Shown: positions 25,444 to 36,452, numbered from the stretch's first letter. The stretch is DNA of 64,000 bases from Streptococcus bovimastitidis (GCF_001885095.1 NZ_LZDD01000002.1:310001-374000), one strand, 5' to 3'. Translations and numbers: made by a program. The notes: generated from the sequence alone by a model not told the origin.

Positions 25444-26691
25444 ATGAAATTTGTTGGTATTGTTGGCTCAAATGCAGATCAATCATACAACCGCATGTTG
25501 TTAGAATTCATGAGACGCCAATTTAAATTAAAATGTGAACTCGAAGTCTTAGAAATTAAAGATATTCCAATGTTTAACCAAGACGAAGATCAATCTGATT
25601 CTTTCGCAGTTAAATACCTTTATAATAAAATCACTCGCGCTGATGGTGTTATTATTGCAACACCTGAACACAACCATACCATTACACCTGCTCTTAAGAG
25701 CACTCTTGAATGGTTATCCTTTAACTTACACCCACTTGAAAATAAACCAGTCATGATTGTTGGTGCCTCTTATTATGACCAAGGAACATCACGTGCCCAA
25801 GTGCATCTCCGTAAAATTTTGGAAGCGCCAGGGGTTAATGCCTTCACCCTTCCAGGTAATGAATTCTTACTAGGAAAAGCTAAAGAAGCTTTTGATAACA
25901 ATGGCAATATTATAAATGAGGGTACCGTGAAATTCTTAGAAACTTGTTTAGATAATTTCATTAAATACGTTAAAGTGGTTTCAGCTTTGCGTCAACCAAA
26001 ACCAATTGAAAAAGAAGATTTAGACTGTAACAATCCAATTGCGACAACTATCACTGGAGTTGACCCTGATGATCCTGATTGGGTTGACAAAGCTGCCAAG
26101 TTAGTGAATGCTGTAGAAGGGGACACCTATGTTAAGCTTGACCATGGGATTTTAACAGTTGATCAAATCAATATGTTCTTGAAAGCTATGCCATTTGAAC
26201 TAACTTACTCAGATGACAATAACCAATTCCTTTACTACAACAATGCCCATCAAGATCCAGAAACAATGTATGCTAAACGTCTTCCAGAACAAGTGGGTAA
26301 CCGCTTATCAACTGTTCATGGCTCACTTCCAGCCGCTCGGATGAAAAATGTTGAGTGGGTTGTTGGTTCTCTCCGCAATGGTAATGAAGAGTACGTTCGG
26401 ACAATTGTTCCTGGTGGCCCAGCCGAAGTCATTAATACCCACAATTACCAAGCTATGTACTATCCAGATGGTTCCTTCTCAGGTATCAACGAGATTGTTT
26501 TCAACTTTAAACCTTGGTTAGATTGGTATTTGAAAGAAACTGGTCAGCATTTGGCTGGTGGAAAAGCTAGCGCTATGCCAGCTGGACATGGCAGTGTTGA
26601 TGCTACTTCTGGCGCATCTGATGCCGGTGGAGCTCCTGCTACTCCAGCAGTTGCTGAAGCAGATGCCACATCTGGTGCCTCTGAGCATTAA
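25444..26691 (+). CDS. flavin reductase fused to a PAS-like (DUF438-type) domain
   Basis: 415 residues in three parts. Residues 1-185 repeat the FMN-reductase fold of the preceding gene (GSNADQSYNRMLL, ATPEHNHTITPALKSTLEWL). Residues about 210-375 resemble the C-terminal PAS domain of DUF438 proteins: FLYYNNAHQDP, then a GNRLSTVHGSLP motif and a VVGSLRNGNEEYVRT strand. PAS domains of this type can bind haem or flavin. The tail (about 380-415) is low-complexity Ala/Gly/Ser/Thr. The fusion suggests a reductase that senses or transfers electrons to a bound cofactor; this is inference. Confidence 0.75.
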   Translation: MKFVGIVGSNADQSYNRMLLEFMRRQFKLKCELEVLEIKDIPMFNQDEDQSDSFAVKYLYNKITRADGVIIATPEHNHTITPALKSTLEWLSFNLHPLENKPVMIVGASYYDQGTSRAQVHLRKILEAPGVNAFTLPGNEFLLGKAKEAFDNNGNIINEGTVKFLETCLDNFIKYVKVVSALRQPKPIEKEDLDCNNPIATTITGVDPDDPDWVDKAAKLVNAVEGDTYVKLDHGILTVDQINMFLKAMPFELTYSDDNNQFLYYNNAHQDPETMYAKRLPEQVGNRLSTVHGSLPAARMKNVEWVVGSLRNGNEEYVRTIVPGGPAEVINTHNYQAMYYPDGSFSGINEIVFNFKPWLDWYLKETGQHLAGGKASAMPAGHGSVDATSGASDAGGAPATPAVAEADATSGASEH

Positions 26692-26771
26692 TTTTAGACC
26701 TTCATATAAAATAAGTTATTTTCAACGAGAGATTAACTTCTCTCGTTTTTATGATTATCGAGGTAGAAATC

Positions 26772-27563
26772 ATGTCTCCTTTTCAAGAAAAAATAGAAGT
26801 AGCCTGTGCCAAAAAAGAAGCACTTTTTGACGAAAGTCTCGCTCGTTACGGTGTCCGCTCAATGTTTGCCGGTGCCTATCTTACCATGTCAACAGCTGTT
26901 GGTATCTTAGCTGCTGATATGATTTCAACTCAATTTCCATCTCTTGGACGTTTTACGTTTACAGCAATCTTCGCTATTGGTCTCTTTTATGTCCTGATTT
27001 TTAATGGCGAATTAGCTACCTCAAATATGATGTATTTGAGTGCCGGTGCCTATTATAAAAAGATAAAGTGGTCAAAAGTAACCTTGATGTTACTCTACTG
27101 TACACTCTTTAATTTAGTTGGTGCCATCTTCTTAGCTTGGCTCTTTAACCAATCCTTCACTTACCACCAATTAACGGATAAGAGTTTTGTCATCAATGCC
27201 GTTCAATTAAAACTAGCTAAAACCGACTGGATGAACTTTATTGAAGGTATTACTGCCAACATGTTTGTTAATATCGCTGTTTTAGGTTACATGTTACTTA
27301 AAGAGGAATCTGCAAAAATCTTTGTTGTTGTCACTGCCATCTTTATGTTTGTCTTTTTAGTCAACGAGCATTTAATCGCCAATTTTGCCTCTTTTATGTT
27401 AGCAGGCTTTAGTCCCGTTGATCATATTAAAGGATTTACAGTCATCAATGTCTTACGCCAATGGACAGTCGTCTTCTTTGGCAACTGGGTTGGCGGCGGT
27501 CTTTTTATGGGAATCGCCTATGCCTGGTTAAATCAAACCAAGACTAAACACATTGAAAGCTAA
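26772..27563 (+). CDS. formate/nitrite transporter (FNT) family channel
   Basis: 263 residues from the ATG at 26772 (MSPFQEKIEVA), which has AGGT 8 bases upstream; an ATG at 26751 lacks one. Six membrane helices fit the aquaporin-like FNT fold. Family features include the N-terminal amphipathic helix and the central segment FNGELATSNMM (omega-loop region). It would export or import formate, nitrite or lactate-like monocarboxylates. It lies 80 bp after the PAS-reductase gene and ends at a shared terminator, suggesting a link to anaerobic or redox metabolism. Confidence 0.88.
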   Translation: MSPFQEKIEVACAKKEALFDESLARYGVRSMFAGAYLTMSTAVGILAADMISTQFPSLGRFTFTAIFAIGLFYVLIFNGELATSNMMYLSAGAYYKKIKWSKVTLMLLYCTLFNLVGAIFLAWLFNQSFTYHQLTDKSFVINAVQLKLAKTDWMNFIEGITANMFVNIAVLGYMLLKEESAKIFVVVTAIFMFVFLVNEHLIANFASFMLAGFSPVDHIKGFTVINVLRQWTVVFFGNWVGGGLFMGIAYAWLNQTKTKHIES

Positions 27564-27584
27564 TACTAAGTATTTATAAAACAC

Positions 27585-27613
27585 AAAAAGCCGAGATTTC
27601 TCGGCTTTTTGTT
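27585..27613. terminator. bidirectional terminator between FNT gene and ABC exporter
   Basis: AAAAAGCCGAGA / TCTCGGCTTTTT stem with T-runs on both strands, shared by convergent genes. Confidence 0.85.
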
Positions 27614-27616
27614 GTT

Positions 27617-29401
27617 TTATTCAAAGACAAATTGGTTATGGTAAAGTTCAGAATAGAAGCCCTTTTGGCGTAATAATTCATGGTGATTACCTTGTTCAAT
27701 GACTTTACCATCTTTAAGGACGATAATTTCATCTGCGTTGAGGATGGTTTTCAAGCGGTGGGCGATAACGAAGCTGGTTCTACCTGCTACGATGGCCTCC
27801 ATAGCTTTTTGAATTTTACTTTCGGTTACGGTATCAACATTGGATGTTGCTTCGTCCAAAATTAAAACTTGTGGGTCGGTCAGTAGGGTTCTGGCAATTG
27901 AAATCAACTGTTTTTGCCCAGTTGAGAACACATTCTCATCGTCTGAGACCATGGTTTCGTAACCTTCCGGTAAAGACTTGATAAATTCGTGAATATGGGT
28001 GGCACGCGCAGCGATTTCCACCATATCCTGACCAATGGAATCATCGCCAAATCGGATATTGTCAGCAATTGTTCCTGAGAAGAGGACTGATTCCTGCAAG
28101 ACAATACCAACGTTTTTACGAAGACTATCTAAGTCATAATCACGGATGTCGATGCCGTCAAAAGTAATGGAACCACTATCAACGTCATAGAAACGGTTGA
28201 TCAGGTTCATGATGGTTGTCTTACCTGAACCCGTTGGTCCAACGACAGCCACCATCTTACCTTTAGGCGCTTGAATGGTCACGTCTGAAAGAACCTTTTG
28301 CCCAGGTTTGTAACCAAAATCAACGTGATTAATGGCAACACCTTCTTTTAATTCGGTGAATAGCGGAGCATTCTGAGGACGAACTTCTTCTTCCTCATCA
28401 AACATTTCTTGGATGCGGCTAGCGCCTGTGAAGGCCAACTGAAGCTCGCCCCATGAAGCGGCAACCTGCATAATTGGTTGGTAATATTGTTGAGAGAACT
28501 GTACAAAGGTAACAACCAAACCAAGGCCTACAGCCATTGAGATTGATTTATCATTGAGGACAATACTTGAACCGATAAAAATAACAATAGCTGTATTCAA
28601 GAGACTCATTCCATTCATGACTGGGAATAATAGACCCGCAAAGAGACGACCTTTAAAGGTTGCAGCTCTTACTTTTTCATTATGTTCTAAGAAACCGTCG
28701 ATAGTTTCTTCTTGAACACCTTGAACGATAATCGCTTTTTGACCGGAAATCTTCTCATCCATGTAGGCATTAAGAGCTGAAACTTCTTTTTGTTGAATAT
28801 CAGTGTATTTTCGGGCTAAACGGATAATAATAACCAAGAAGATGATGGCTACAGGTGTCGTTGCCATCGTCAAAAGGGCTAAACGTGTATCTTGGCGGAA
28901 CATCATCCAAATCAAACCGATATAAAGGGCAATATTGGTAACAACTTGCACTAAAGATTGGTTGAGCGAGTTTTGAATATTATCCAAGTCACTGGTAAAA
29001 CGAGATAAGATAGAACCATCTTTATGGCTATCAAAGAAGGAAACAGTTAAGCGTTCCAATTTACCAAAGAGACCCTTACGCATGCGGTTTGTCGATTGGG
29101 CAACAATCCGAGTAAAGAGTAAACTGTAAACAAAGTTAGCTAAAGCAGTAAAGAGATAAGCTAACAATAATTTTGTCATGACGGCCATGAAAGCTGAAGT
29201 ATCAGGTTTGTAACCTGTTTTCCCCATCATCTTAGCCATATAGTATTTTTGACCAATTTTACCAAGTTCAGTCAAAGCTTCCCCTAGAAAGACGGGCGCT
29301 TTTACCTGAAGGTAAGTGGCAAGAATAATCGCTAGTCCAATAAAGAAAAATGATATTTTATAGCGTTTAAAATAAAACCAGAAAAAACGTGCTGTTTTCA
29401 T
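27617..29401 (-). CDS. ABC exporter half-transporter, second subunit
   Basis: 594 residues: six-helix ABC transmembrane domain (about 1-320), then an ATPase domain with Walker A (GPTGSGKTT), a signature position reading FSTGQKQL, and Walker B ([12 protein letters not shown]). It overlaps the upstream half-transporter at base 29401. The two form a heterodimeric multidrug-type exporter like LmrCD or PatAB. The signature LSGGQ is altered to STGQK here while the partner has the canonical FSGGQ, consistent with one degenerate and one canonical ATP site. Confidence 0.88.
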   Translation of the reverse strand: MKTARFFWFYFKRYKISFFFIGLAIILATYLQVKAPVFLGEALTELGKIGQKYYMAKMMGKTGYKPDTSAFMAVMTKLLLAYLFTALANFVYSLLFTRIVAQSTNRMRKGLFGKLERLTVSFFDSHKDGSILSRFTSDLDNIQNSLNQSLVQVVTNIALYIGLIWMMFRQDTRLALLTMATTPVAIIFLVIIIRLARKYTDIQQKEVSALNAYMDEKISGQKAIIVQGVQEETIDGFLEHNEKVRAATFKGRLFAGLLFPVMNGMSLLNTAIVIFIGSSIVLNDKSISMAVGLGLVVTFVQFSQQYYQPIMQVAASWGELQLAFTGASRIQEMFDEEEEVRPQNAPLFTELKEGVAINHVDFGYKPGQKVLSDVTIQAPKGKMVAVVGPTGSGKTTIMNLINRFYDVDSGSITFDGIDIRDYDLDSLRKNVGIVLQESVLFSGTIADNIRFGDDSIGQDMVEIAARATHIHEFIKSLPEGYETMVSDDENVFSTGQKQLISIARTLLTDPQVLILDEATSNVDTVTESKIQKAMEAIVAGRTSFVIAHRLKTILNADEIIVLKDGKVIEQGNHHELLRQKGFYSELYHNQFVFE

Positions 29402-31113
29402 TATTCTTCCTCCTTACCTTTCTGTGTTTCATAAATCTCACGATAAACATCGTTTGAAGCAATCAATTCGGCGTGTTTCCCTTGACCAATCAAGCGACCA
29501 TTATCTAAGACTAAAATGATGTCTGCTTTGACAACAGATGAGATTTTTTGAGCAATGATAATAGTTGTTGTTTCTTTCAAATCATGGTTTAAAGCTTCCT
29601 GAACTAATTTTTCAGATTTAGCATCCAGGGCTGACGTCGAATCGTCCAATACTAAAATTTTCGGATTATTAATAACTCCACGCGCGATGGACATCCTTTG
29701 TTTTTGACCACCAGAGAAGTTATTCCCACGTTCTTCAACTTGACTCTCATAACCTTGATCCATTCGGTCAATAAACTCACGCGCCTGAGCAATGGAAGCA
29801 GCTTTTTGCATGGTTTCAAAATCAGCACGATAATTTCCTTGACGTAAATTATCGGCAATTGTTCCGGAAAAGAGAATAGCTTTTTGTAAAACAATAGAGA
29901 TATTTTCTTTCAGCGTTTTCTGGCTGAGGCTCTTAAGATCTTTACCACCCACTAAAATACGACCTTCTTGTGGATCGAATAAGCGAGGGATAAGCTGTGC
30001 TAAGGTTGATTTTCCTGCACCAGTAGCACCAACAACACCAACCATTTGACCTGAAGCAATTGAGAAAGAGATATCTTTCAAGGTTGCTTCTTCTTCATTT
30101 GGATAAGTAAAGCTGACATGTTCAAAGACAATATCACCCGAAATATCTTCGGCCTCATCTTTATTGACATAAGTCATGGCTGGCTCTGTTTCTAGAACTT
30201 CTTTAATCCGACCAATAGAAATGAAAGCACGGCTTGCTTGCATTCCCATAAAGCCTACCATGATAATAGAAAACATAATCTGCATCATATAGGTCATGAA
30301 AGAAGCAATACCACCAATTACTGTTGGTTCCGTTTTAACCATCCCAGAAACCACTAAAATAGAAACATAAACGGCTAAATAGGAAACCAACATTAAGGCT
30401 GGTTGCATCATTGAGAAACCATATCCAATAAAGAGGTTAAGACCTAAAAGTTCATTTGAAGTTTCTTTAAATTTAGCATATTGCTCACGTTCTTGAACGA
30501 AGGATTTAACAACTCGGACACCACGAAGATTTTCTTTGGCAATACGGTTAATTTTATCCATTAAGGTTTGGAATTTTCCAAAACGTGGACCCATTTGGCT
30601 CATGACGAGGACCATAATAATAGCAATTAAGATTACCATTAAGACCAAGACCCACCATAATTTTGGTAAGGTTTGAACAGCCATATAGAAGGCCCCAATA
30701 AAGAGAATTGGCAAACGGAATAAGACTTGGAAGAGCATCATGACTAAGTTTTGAATTTGGTTAACGTCATTAGTCATCCGAACAACCAGATTTCCGGCAT
30801 TAAATTCTTCCACATTAGCATATGAGAAACTTTGAATTTTACGGAAAGTTTCTTCCCGAATATCCGCTGAAACCCCTTGGGCAATCTTAGCTGAAAGAAT
30901 GGTATTAACCGTTCCGGCAACTAAACCAACACCCGCAATAATTAAAAGCAAAACACCAACTTGGGCAATTTTGTCTTTATCGTTTTTAATGACTGCTTCT
31001 AAAACATCTTTTAAATAATGAGGTTGTAACAAGGTACTTGCAACAACAGCAATTATCATCAATAATGATCCCAGAGCATACCATTTGTAATTCATAATGG
31101 CTTTTTTAAGCAT
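29401..31113 (-). CDS. ABC exporter half-transporter, first subunit
   Basis: 570 residues from the ATG at 31113 (MLKKAIM), which has GGAG six bases upstream; earlier in-frame starts extend into marR. Six membrane helices (about 1-310) precede an ATPase with Walker A (GATGAGKST), signature FSGGQKQR and Walker B ([12 protein letters not shown]). Asp replaces the catalytic Glu after Walker B (LDDS), the usual mark of the degenerate half in heterodimeric exporters. It overlaps marR and is followed by its partner, so the three genes form one operon. Confidence 0.88.
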   Translation of the reverse strand: MLKKAIMNYKWYALGSLLMIIAVVASTLLQPHYLKDVLEAVIKNDKDKIAQVGVLLLIIAGVGLVAGTVNTILSAKIAQGVSADIREETFRKIQSFSYANVEEFNAGNLVVRMTNDVNQIQNLVMMLFQVLFRLPILFIGAFYMAVQTLPKLWWVLVLMVILIAIIMVLVMSQMGPRFGKFQTLMDKINRIAKENLRGVRVVKSFVQEREQYAKFKETSNELLGLNLFIGYGFSMMQPALMLVSYLAVYVSILVVSGMVKTEPTVIGGIASFMTYMMQIMFSIIMVGFMGMQASRAFISIGRIKEVLETEPAMTYVNKDEAEDISGDIVFEHVSFTYPNEEEATLKDISFSIASGQMVGVVGATGAGKSTLAQLIPRLFDPQEGRILVGGKDLKSLSQKTLKENISIVLQKAILFSGTIADNLRQGNYRADFETMQKAASIAQAREFIDRMDQGYESQVEERGNNFSGGQKQRMSIARGVINNPKILVLDDSTSALDAKSEKLVQEALNHDLKETTTIIIAQKISSVVKADIILVLDNGRLIGQGKHAELIASNDVYREIYETQKGKEEE

Positions 31114-31558
31114 CATCTTCTCCTTCTTTATAATCAAGCATATTTTGTTTTAATTGATCAATGACTTTACGAACCACTTGAAACTCTTCATGGGTAATTT
31201 CTTTAAAAAAGTAGTTTTCAATGTCTTTGCGACATTCTTGTAAAAGCGGCAGCTTATCTTCCCCTTTTTGCGTCATAATCACCTGTTTATAACGCTTGTC
31301 AGTCTGCGATGGAAAGACTTCAATAAAACCATTCTTTTCCATCCGTTTCACAAGGTTACTAGCAACTGATTTTGAGATTCCAAGTTTTATTTCAATGTCT
31401 TTAACATAGATCTCTGTATCTGGATTTTTATGGAGAAAAACCAAGACATGCCCTTGGGGACCTGATAGATGGTCGATGGCATATTTTTTGGCAATTTCTT
31501 CACTGATTTGTTCAATCTGATGGGTTAATTCTCTCAGATCAGCGATAATTCGTGACAT
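31106..31558 (-). CDS. MarR-family transcriptional regulator
   Basis: 150 residues from the ATG at 31558 (MSRIIADL), with GGAGG 6 bases upstream. The winged-helix core shows [14 protein letters not shown], the recognition-helix segment [16 protein letters not shown] and the wing [10 protein letters not shown]. It heads the exporter operon and overlaps the first ABC gene. An inverted repeat inside its own promoter (31591-31608) indicates autorepression that would be relieved by an exported compound. Confidence 0.88.
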   Translation of the reverse strand: MSRIIADLRELTHQIEQISEEIAKKYAIDHLSGPQGHVLVFLHKNPDTEIYVKDIEIKLGISKSVASNLVKRMEKNGFIEVFPSQTDKRYKQVIMTQKGEDKLPLLQECRKDIENYFFKEITHEEFQVVRKVIDQLKQNMLDYKEGEDDA

Positions 31559-31586
31559 GTAATCCTCCTTAGTTCTCGTGCTAACT

Positions 31587-31615
31587 ATTTTAGTTCTCTT
31601 AAGAACTATTGTCAA
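31587..31615 (-). promoter_or_regulatory. marR-exporter promoter with internal operator
   Basis: TTGACA (31610-31615), 17-base spacer, TAAAAT (31587-31592). The inverted repeat TAGTTCT / AGAACTA (31591-31597 and 31602-31608, 4-base centre) fills the spacer and touches the -10, so a bound MarR dimer would block RNA polymerase. Confidence 0.75.
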
Positions 31616-31735
31616 GGAATATGATTTTTTCTGAAAATTTCAATTTTCTTTTTTCATAAATGACATGATAGCCTTATCATAGCTTATACTTAAGGCTGAG
31701 ACTAACCATTTCTAATAGAGTAATACTAGCTCTTA

Positions 31736-31744
31736 TGATATAAT
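31736..31744 (+). promoter_or_regulatory. extended -10 promoter of gpsA-galU
   Basis: TGATATAAT fits the extended -10 (TGn-TATAAT) about 30 bases before the gpsA ATG; the -35 is poor. Confidence 0.6.
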
Positions 31745-31773
31745 GAAGTGATGACTCTTAAAGGAGATTAGAA

Positions 31774-32790
31774 ATGACAAAAGAAAAAATTGCTATTTTA
31801 GGCCCTGGTTCATGGGGTACTGCACTTGCCCAAGTCTTAAACGATAACGGCCATCAAGTTTGCCTTTGGGGTGACTCGCAAGAACAAATCGATGAAATCA
31901 ATAGCAAACATACAAATACACGCTATTTTAAAGATATTGTAATTGATGAAAAAATTAAAGCGACAACAGATTTAAAAGAAGCCCTTGAGGGTGTTCAAGC
32001 TGTTCTCTTCGTTGTTCCAACAAAGGTAACTCGTTTAGTCGCTAAACAAGTGGCTCAAACCTTAGATCATAAAGTTGTTATGATGCACGCATCAAAAGGT
32101 TTAGAACCTGGTAGCCATGAACGTCTTTCAACTGTTATCTCTGAAGAAGTACCAGCTGACTTAAGAAGCGAAATCGTTGTTGTTTCAGGACCAAGTCATG
32201 CAGAAGAAACAATTGTTCGTGATATTACCTTGATTACTGCCGCATCACAGGATTTAGAAGCAGCAAAATATGTGCAGGCCCTCTTTAGCAATAGTTATTT
32301 CCGTCTCTATACTAATAGTGATGTGATCGGTGTTGAAACTGCTGGAGCGCTTAAAAATATTATTGCAGTCGGTGCAGGTGCCCTTCATGGCCTTGGCTAT
32401 GGGGATAACGCTAAAGCCGCTGTTATCACACGTGGCTTAGCTGAAATCACACGTCTTGGAGTTAAGCTTGGTGCTGACCCATTGACATACAGTGGTTTAT
32501 CAGGTGTTGGCGATTTGATTGTTACCGGAACTTCCGTACACTCACGTAACTGGCGCGCTGGTGATGCCCTTGGTCGCGGTGAAAAATTAGAAGACATCGA
32601 ACGCAACATGGGTATGGTTATCGAAGGTATTTCAACTACTAAAGTTGCTTACGAGATTGCTCAAGAACTTGGTGTCTACATGCCAATCACAACGGCTATT
32701 TATAAATCTATTTATGAAGGTGCTGGTGTTAAAGAAAGCATTCTAGGCATGATGTCCAACGAGTTTAAATCTGAAAACGAATGGCATTAA
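31774..32790 (+). CDS. gpsA: glycerol-3-phosphate dehydrogenase [NAD(P)+]
   Basis: Reduces dihydroxyacetone phosphate to sn-glycerol-3-phosphate for phospholipid synthesis. The 338-residue enzyme has the dinucleotide-binding motif [10 protein letters not shown] at residues 10-19, a catalytic Lys in [11 protein letters not shown] and the family segment [17 protein letters not shown] is the ribosome-binding site. It is followed 24 bp later by galU, the usual streptococcal pair. Confidence 0.95.
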   Translation: MTKEKIAILGPGSWGTALAQVLNDNGHQVCLWGDSQEQIDEINSKHTNTRYFKDIVIDEKIKATTDLKEALEGVQAVLFVVPTKVTRLVAKQVAQTLDHKVVMMHASKGLEPGSHERLSTVISEEVPADLRSEIVVVSGPSHAEETIVRDITLITAASQDLEAAKYVQALFSNSYFRLYTNSDVIGVETAGALKNIIAVGAGALHGLGYGDNAKAAVITRGLAEITRLGVKLGADPLTYSGLSGVGDLIVTGTSVHSRNWRAGDALGRGEKLEDIERNMGMVIEGISTTKVAYEIAQELGVYMPITTAIYKSIYEGAGVKESILGMMSNEFKSENEWH

Positions 32791-32814
32791 TTTAATCGGT
32801 ACTAGGAGAATTAA

Positions 32815-33744
32815 ATGACAAAAGTAAGAAAAGCTATCATCCCTGCTGCTGGTCTTGGAACTCGCTTTTTACCAGCTACAAAGGCTCTTGCCAAAGAAAT
32901 GTTACCAATTGTGGATAAACCAACCATTCAATTTATCGTTGAAGAGGCTTTGAAATCTGGTATTGAAGAGATTTTAATCGTTACTGGTAAAGCTAAACGT
33001 TCCATCGAAGACCACTTTGACTCTAACTTTGAGTTAGAATACAATTTAAAAGCTAAGAGTAAGACTGAACTCTTAAAACTGGTCAACGAAACCACTTCAA
33101 TCAATCTGCACTTTATCCGTCAAAGTCATCCACGTGGTCTTGGCGACGCTGTTTTACAAGCCAAAGCTTTTGTCGGAAATGAACCTTTCATCGTCATGTT
33201 AGGTGATGATTTAATGGATATTACTGATAGCTCAGCTGTTCCCTTAACAAAACAATTGATGGACGATTATGAAACAACACATGCCTCAACTATAGCCGTC
33301 ATGAAAGTCCCACATTCAGAAGTCTCTAATTATGGCGTCATTGCCCCTCATAGCAAATCCGTTAATGGTTTATACAGTGTTGATACTTTTGTGGAAAAAC
33401 CAAAACCTGAAGATGCACCTAGTGACCTTGCGATTATCGGTCGTTACCTCTTAACACCAGAAATTTTTGATTTACTTGAAAACCAAGCTCCAGGTGCCGG
33501 TAACGAAGTGCAATTAACAGATGCTATCGATACTCTGAACAAAACCCAAAGAGTATTTGCTCGTGAATTTACTGGTAAGCGATATGACGTCGGGGACAAA
33601 TTCGGCTTCATGAAAACTTCCATTGATTATGCTCTCAAACATGAACAGGTTAAAGATGACCTCAAAGACTATATCATCCAATTGGGTAAAGCACTCGAAG
33701 CTGACACGAAAAAAGAAACTGAAAAGACAAAAGAAACAAAATAA
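32815..33744 (+). CDS. galU: UTP-glucose-1-phosphate uridylyltransferase
   Basis: Makes UDP-glucose for polysaccharides and glycolipids. In species with a hyaluronate capsule a paralogue or this gene acts as HasC. The 309-residue protein starts with the nucleotidyltransferase motif [18 protein letters not shown], and has the metal-site region MLGDDLMD and substrate segment [11 protein letters not shown]. The C-terminus is a Lys/Glu/Thr-rich tail. No hasA or hasB is in this window, so galU is the safer name. Confidence 0.93.
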   Translation: MTKVRKAIIPAAGLGTRFLPATKALAKEMLPIVDKPTIQFIVEEALKSGIEEILIVTGKAKRSIEDHFDSNFELEYNLKAKSKTELLKLVNETTSINLHFIRQSHPRGLGDAVLQAKAFVGNEPFIVMLGDDLMDITDSSAVPLTKQLMDDYETTHASTIAVMKVPHSEVSNYGVIAPHSKSVNGLYSVDTFVEKPKPEDAPSDLAIIGRYLLTPEIFDLLENQAPGAGNEVQLTDAIDTLNKTQRVFAREFTGKRYDVGDKFGFMKTSIDYALKHEQVKDDLKDYIIQLGKALEADTKKETEKTKETK

Positions 33745-33750
33745 AAAGAA

Positions 33751-33785
33751 AAACGCACTACTTTCCTGTAGTTGCGTTTTTTCTA
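33751..33785. terminator. bidirectional terminator between galU and rhomboid
   Basis: AACGCACTAC and GTAGTTGCGTT arms with T-run on plus and A-run (T-run on minus) before the rhomboid stop at 33789. Confidence 0.8.
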
Positions 33786-33788
33786 TTC

Positions 33789-34460
33789 TTACATAAAAGT
33801 TACTATTAAAATGGCTAATGATAGAACCCCAAAAATTAGGAAAGCCACTTGTCTTTTTCTAGGGGAAAATAAGGCCTGATCAACCTGATTCGTGAGGAAG
33901 ATTGCTGCTAAAGCACCACCAAGAACCCCACCTAGGTGTCCTACTAAACTAACATTAGGCATGAATACAGTCATGACCAAATTGAGAATAATCAAGGTCA
34001 GATAAGTCTTGCCAAAGGCCTTTAAACTATGGTTTCTACTAAAGATTCCAAGAACGACTAAGGCTGCAAAGATCCCAAATAAGGATGTGGACGCGCCTGC
34101 GGCAACCACTCCTGGCGTCACTAGCAAGGTTAAGAGATTACCCATAAAACCTGATAATAGGTAAAGTAAGAAGAAATTTTTCGAACCCCAAACTTGCTCA
34201 GCTAGTTGACCAACATAGAAAAGGGTCAATCCATTAACAAAAAAATGTTGCCAACCAATATGAACAAAGATTGGTGTAATGAGACGCCAGGCCTGACTAG
34301 GCGCAGCTTTCACTACCAAACCAAGCATACCACCAAAGTTAAAAACTGCCTGAGGAGAGCTTGCAACCGACCCATAATAAACTTGCATTGCCAGGAAAAC
34401 CAGAACTGTGATGGCTAGGAAAAAGAAGGTGACAGGACTTTTCTTAAGGTTGTAGGTCAT
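33789..34460 (-). CDS. rhomboid-family intramembrane serine protease
   Basis: 223 residues with about six helices. The catalytic Ser is in GASTSLFG (about residue 124) and the catalytic His in SLVGHLGGVLGG (about residue 174). The oxyanion region HIGWQHFFVN (about residue 68) is also conserved. It cleaves substrates within the membrane; substrates are unknown. It overlaps the 5-FCL gene by 4 bp, the common rhomboid arrangement in streptococci. Confidence 0.9.
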   Translation of the reverse strand: MTYNLKKSPVTFFFLAITVLVFLAMQVYYGSVASSPQAVFNFGGMLGLVVKAAPSQAWRLITPIFVHIGWQHFFVNGLTLFYVGQLAEQVWGSKNFFLLYLLSGFMGNLLTLLVTPGVVAAGASTSLFGIFAALVVLGIFSRNHSLKAFGKTYLTLIILNLVMTVFMPNVSLVGHLGGVLGGALAAIFLTNQVDQALFSPRKRQVAFLIFGVLSLAILIVTFM

Positions 34461-34984
34461 TTCATCAAGACCTCCTGAACCGCGACATCATGAGTTTCTT
34501 CTTGGAACTCAGCCTTTTGACAGTCGTAAATGGTAGAGACAGTTGCTCCTTGAAAGTCTGCTAGGTAACGATCATAATAACCAGCCCCATAGCCAATACG
34601 GAAACCTGCCTCGTTAAAAGCAACTCCTGGGACATGAATCAGGTCAATCTGATTTTTAGCTACCTCATCTTCACTTTTGGGTTCCAAAAGTCCAAAGTTC
34701 GTCCGCTCCAAATTTTTAGGGTCGTAGGCTACAAAAATCATTTTACCTTTAGGATAAGTTTTGGGAATCACTACCTGCTTGCCATCAGCTAGAGCCTGCT
34801 TAATCAGGAGACCTGTTTTGTATTCATGGGGCATTGGCAGATAAGTCGCAATCACCTTAGCACTTTGATAATCCTGACTTGCTCGTAATTCCTCTAGTAG
34901 GGCTAAATCTTTTTCAGCTTTTTCTGTTTTATCCAGAGATTTCATCTCTTGAATAATCTGATTTCGAATTTCTTTTTTTAACAT
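34457..34984 (-). CDS. 5-formyltetrahydrofolate cyclo-ligase
   Basis: Converts 5-formyl-THF to 5,10-methenyl-THF with ATP, returning stored folate to one-carbon metabolism. It has 175 residues. The N-terminal basic helix MLKKEIRNQI, the substrate region GVAFNEAGFRIGYGAGYYDRYL split around residues 125-146, and the closing HDVAVQEV match the family. It is translationally coupled to the rhomboid gene. Confidence 0.9.
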   Translation of the reverse strand: MLKKEIRNQIIQEMKSLDKTEKAEKDLALLEELRASQDYQSAKVIATYLPMPHEYKTGLLIKQALADGKQVVIPKTYPKGKMIFVAYDPKNLERTNFGLLEPKSEDEVAKNQIDLIHVPGVAFNEAGFRIGYGAGYYDRYLADFQGATVSTIYDCQKAEFQEETHDVAVQEVLMK

Positions 34985-35033
34985 AGGCCTATTTTAACAC
35001 ATTTTTTCCTTTTCCTGATGCTTCTAAACTGTA

Positions 35034-35062
35034 TTGAAATTTAAGAAAACAAAAGGTAGAAT
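35034..35062 (+). promoter_or_regulatory. promoter of the MATE gene
   Basis: TTGAAA (35034-35039), 17-base spacer, TAGAAT (35057-35062), 30 bases before the ATG at 35093. Confidence 0.65.
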
Positions 35063-35092
35063 GGAAAGGTAACTGAATTCACGGAGAAAAAC

Positions 35093-36452
35093 ATGCAAAA
35101 TTTAACCAAAGGAAATCCCCTAACTGTCATTTTAGCTTTTACCATTCCTCTCTTAATTGGGAGTTTTTTTTCAGCTCACATACAACTTTGCCGACAGCAT
35201 TATCGTTGGACATACTTTAGGGCAGAACGCCTTTGCCAGTGTTGGAGCAACCGGAAGTTTGACCTTTCTGATTATCGGTTTTGCCATGGGGTTGACCTCA
35301 GGTTTAACCATTGTCACCTCACAACTCTATGGTGCCCAAGATTTTGAAGGGGTTAAGAAAAGCTTTGTCCATGGCCTCTTTTATTCTATTGTGGTCAGCC
35401 TTGTTCTAAGTGTTATCTCCCTCATCTTTCTACGACAACTCCTAGTATTGATGCAAACGCCTGAGCACTTAATCCAAGATGCCTACGATTTCTTACTGGC
35501 TATTTTCGGTGGCCTGGTCTTCACCATCCTCTTCAATTACCTTTCCAGTGCCATCCGTAGTTTAGGAAACTCCAAAACACCCCTGGTTGCCCTTATCATT
35601 GCCAGCCTTCTCAATATTCTCTTGGAATTTTTCTTTATCCTTTACTTGAAAATGGGCGTTTTAGGAGCAGGTATTGCGACCATCATCGCCCAAGCCTTTT
35701 CCGTCCTTTACTTAGCGGTTTATATTCAAAAGTACATCCCTTATTTCCACATCAGTCGTAAAGACTTGCATTTAGATTCCAATCACTTGCGCAACCACGC
35801 CCACCTGGGATTTCCCATGGGCTTCCAAGCTAGCATTATCGCCATTGGAGCCATCACCCTCCAAATTACCATTAATAAGTTGGGAACAGATGCTATCGCA
35901 GCACAGGCCATCGCTAGCAAAACCGATCAACTGGCAATGCTACCCATGATTAACCTGGGCTTAGCCATCTCAACCTTTACTGCCCAGAATTACGGAGCAA
36001 AAGAATATGCTAGAATTCGTCAGGGTCTCAAAGGTTCCCTCTTAATCTGTATTGCATGGTCCATTCTTTTCGCCATCTTGTTAGTCAGCTGTCACCGTTT
36101 CTTCTCAGGATTATTTATCGCTGATGCAAATCCTGAAGTCTTCCGATTAGCCCTTATTTATTACATGATTAATGGTGGCTGTTACTGGATTTTGGCCAAC
36201 CTCTTCATCCTGCGTTCCTTTATTCAAGGATTAGGCTACGGCTTTGTCCCAACCTTAGCAGGTATTATGGAGTTAGTCCTCAGAGCAGGAGTCGCCATCG
36301 TCGGACTCATTTATTTCGGCTTCGTTGGAATTGCTTGGGCTAGCCCAGCAGCTTGGATTGGAGCTGTCATCATCTTAATCCCTTCAAGCCTGATCTTACT
36401 CAAAAAATTGAACCAACAAGAAAAAATGGAAGCTCAATTAAGAAATCTTTAA
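35093..36452 (+). pseudogene. MATE-family efflux pump with a frameshift in a T8 run
   Basis: The start at 35093 (MQNLTKGNPLTVILAF) gives a good MATE N-terminus, but the frame leaves homology at the eight T residues at 35164-35171. The rest (QLTYNFADSIIVGHTLG to the stop at 36452) continues in another frame. Removing one T would rejoin them into about 452 residues with twelve helices. The two halves are otherwise intact, so this is a recent mutation, a slippage-controlled phase-variable gene, or a sequencing error. An internal ATG at 35157 could give an N-truncated product, unlikely to be functional. Confidence 0.82.

Noticed and set aside
32815-33744. Assigning galU as hasC of a capsule operon
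   Set aside because: No hasA or hasB is nearby; the gpsA-galU pair is a housekeeping arrangement.
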